Assembly (NCBI GenBank): GCA_963169175.1
Contig: CAUJFK010000340.1
Span: forward strand, 1-24,440
Source of the DNA: Acidobacteriota bacterium
GTDB lineage: Bacteria; Acidobacteriota; Blastocatellia; Pyrinomonadales; Pyrinomonadaceae
Direction: 5' to 3'
DNA: 24,440 bases
Positions 24,045-24,440 of the stretch are shown piece by piece. The position numbers and the translations under genes were made by a program. Under the pieces are notes generated by a model that made no database searches, was not told the DNA's origin, and was given only the letters and a program-made list of their open reading frames with translations. The number at the start of each line of letters is the position of its first letter. Within the stretch, counting starts at the first letter, position 1.

Positions 24045-24440
24045 GTGAATGACTTTGCCCAATTCATACGCTCGAACTGGCCCGAACTTCTCGTTCTGAC
24101 GCGCGAGCATGTTTTTATTGTGTTCCTATCGGCTGGCCTGGCGATCTTGATCGGGTTGCCGCTCGGCATTTTGCTGACTCGTGTAAAAGGCTTGCAAACT
24201 CCTGTTCTCGGTTTCGCAAACGTGATGCAGACCGTGCCGAGCCTTGCTCTGTTCGGATTATTGATCCCGATCCCGTTCATCGGCGGCATCGGCGCCCGCA
24301 CGGCCGTTATCGCACTTGCGCTTTACGCACTATTGCCGGTCATTCGAAACACGGTCACCGGCATTTTGGGCATCGATCCGAAGGTGCGCGAAGCGGCGGT
24401 GGCGATGGGAATGACCGGCGGCCAGATCCTTCGCATGGTA
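24045..24440 (+). CDS. permease subunit of an osmoprotectant-type ABC importer, partial at the right edge
   Basis: 132 codons from the GTG at 24045 read VNDFAQFIRSNWPELLVLTR, then membrane spans at about 24-45, 57-80 and 85-105. The EAA loop ends the window in VREAAVAMGMTGGQILRM, with the preceding QTVPSLALFGLLIPI and LLPVIRNTVTGI. These are marks of OpuCB/YehW/ProW-type permeases for glycine betaine, choline or similar compounds. The in-frame stop just upstream is at 24018-24020, and GTG 24045 is the only in-frame start there. It most likely belongs with the ATPase at 19623-20369. Confidence 0.9.
   Translation, partial: MNDFAQFIRSNWPELLVLTREHVFIVFLSAGLAILIGLPLGILLTRVKGLQTPVLGFANVMQTVPSLALFGLLIPIPFIGGIGARTAVIALALYALLPVIRNTVTGILGIDPKVREAAVAMGMTGGQILRMV

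Overview
The window looks like chromosomal DNA of a GC-rich (by eye roughly 55-60% GC) Gram-negative-type environmental bacterium. The mix of genes (a sigma/RskA pair, M16 and M61 secreted peptidases, Tat-exported amidase, VKOR plus DsbA-like oxidase, DUF948/YtxH envelope proteins) and the many palindromic intergenic repeats fit the Acidobacteriota (Blastocatellia/Pyrinomonadales-like). That assignment is inference; no rRNA is present. Most genes are housekeeping or envelope functions, and two AT-richer patches carry toxin-antitoxin-like genes.

Layout. 1-1421 (-): M16 zinc peptidase, running off the left edge. 1531-3008 (-): RskA-type anti-sigma factor and its ECF sigma factor, overlapping by 4 nt. 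3315-6531 (-): dxs, a membrane-anchored DsbA-like protein and a VKOR protein, tightly packed. 6755-7318 (+): Spy/CpxP-like periplasmic protein. 7632-8690 (+): LuxR-type regulator. 8713-9693 (-): YtxH and DUF948 membrane proteins. 10358-12160 (+): lepA (EF4). 12150-13500 (+): a TA-type accessory patch made of a broken PIN toxin gene, an antitoxin remnant, a second copy of the last 105 bp of lepA, a 62-aa protein and a BrnT-like/DUF433 fusion. 13579-13653 (+): tRNA-Asn with a terminator after it, then a stub of a clostripain-family gene. 14062-15606 (+): guaA. 15974-16828 (-): DUF3828-like lipoprotein. 16956-18758 (+): M61 peptidase with PDZ domain. 19026-19580 (-): mug. 19623-20369 (+): ATPase of an osmoprotectant-type ABC importer. 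20446-22023 (+): Tat-exported amidase. 22347-22472 (+): small ORF. 22459-23843 (-): PIN protein and a 290-aa partner of unknown family, overlapping by 4 nt. 24045-end (+): permease of an osmoprotectant-type ABC importer, cut by the right edge.

How genes work together. The sigma/anti-sigma pair is a regulatory module. dxs makes DXP for isoprenoids (including quinone tails), and the VKOR/DsbA pair below it is a complete disulfide-forming system that passes electrons to quinone. The ABC ATPase and permease at 19.6 and 24.0 kb look like two parts of one importer operon pulled apart by 3.7 kb containing the amidase and the PIN module.

The less ordinary material is: (i) the lepA-tail duplication bracketing a decayed PIN/antitoxin cassette; (ii) the single-chain BrnT-like/DUF433 protein; (iii) the two-gene PIN + 290-aa module; (iv) an intergenic inverted-repeat composite at 15736-15928 whose stems differ by compensatory base pairs; (v) a dispersed near-palindrome built on GAAGCCCGCACG; and (vi) four long imperfect hairpins made of short repeated phrases, one in each of four intergenic gaps.
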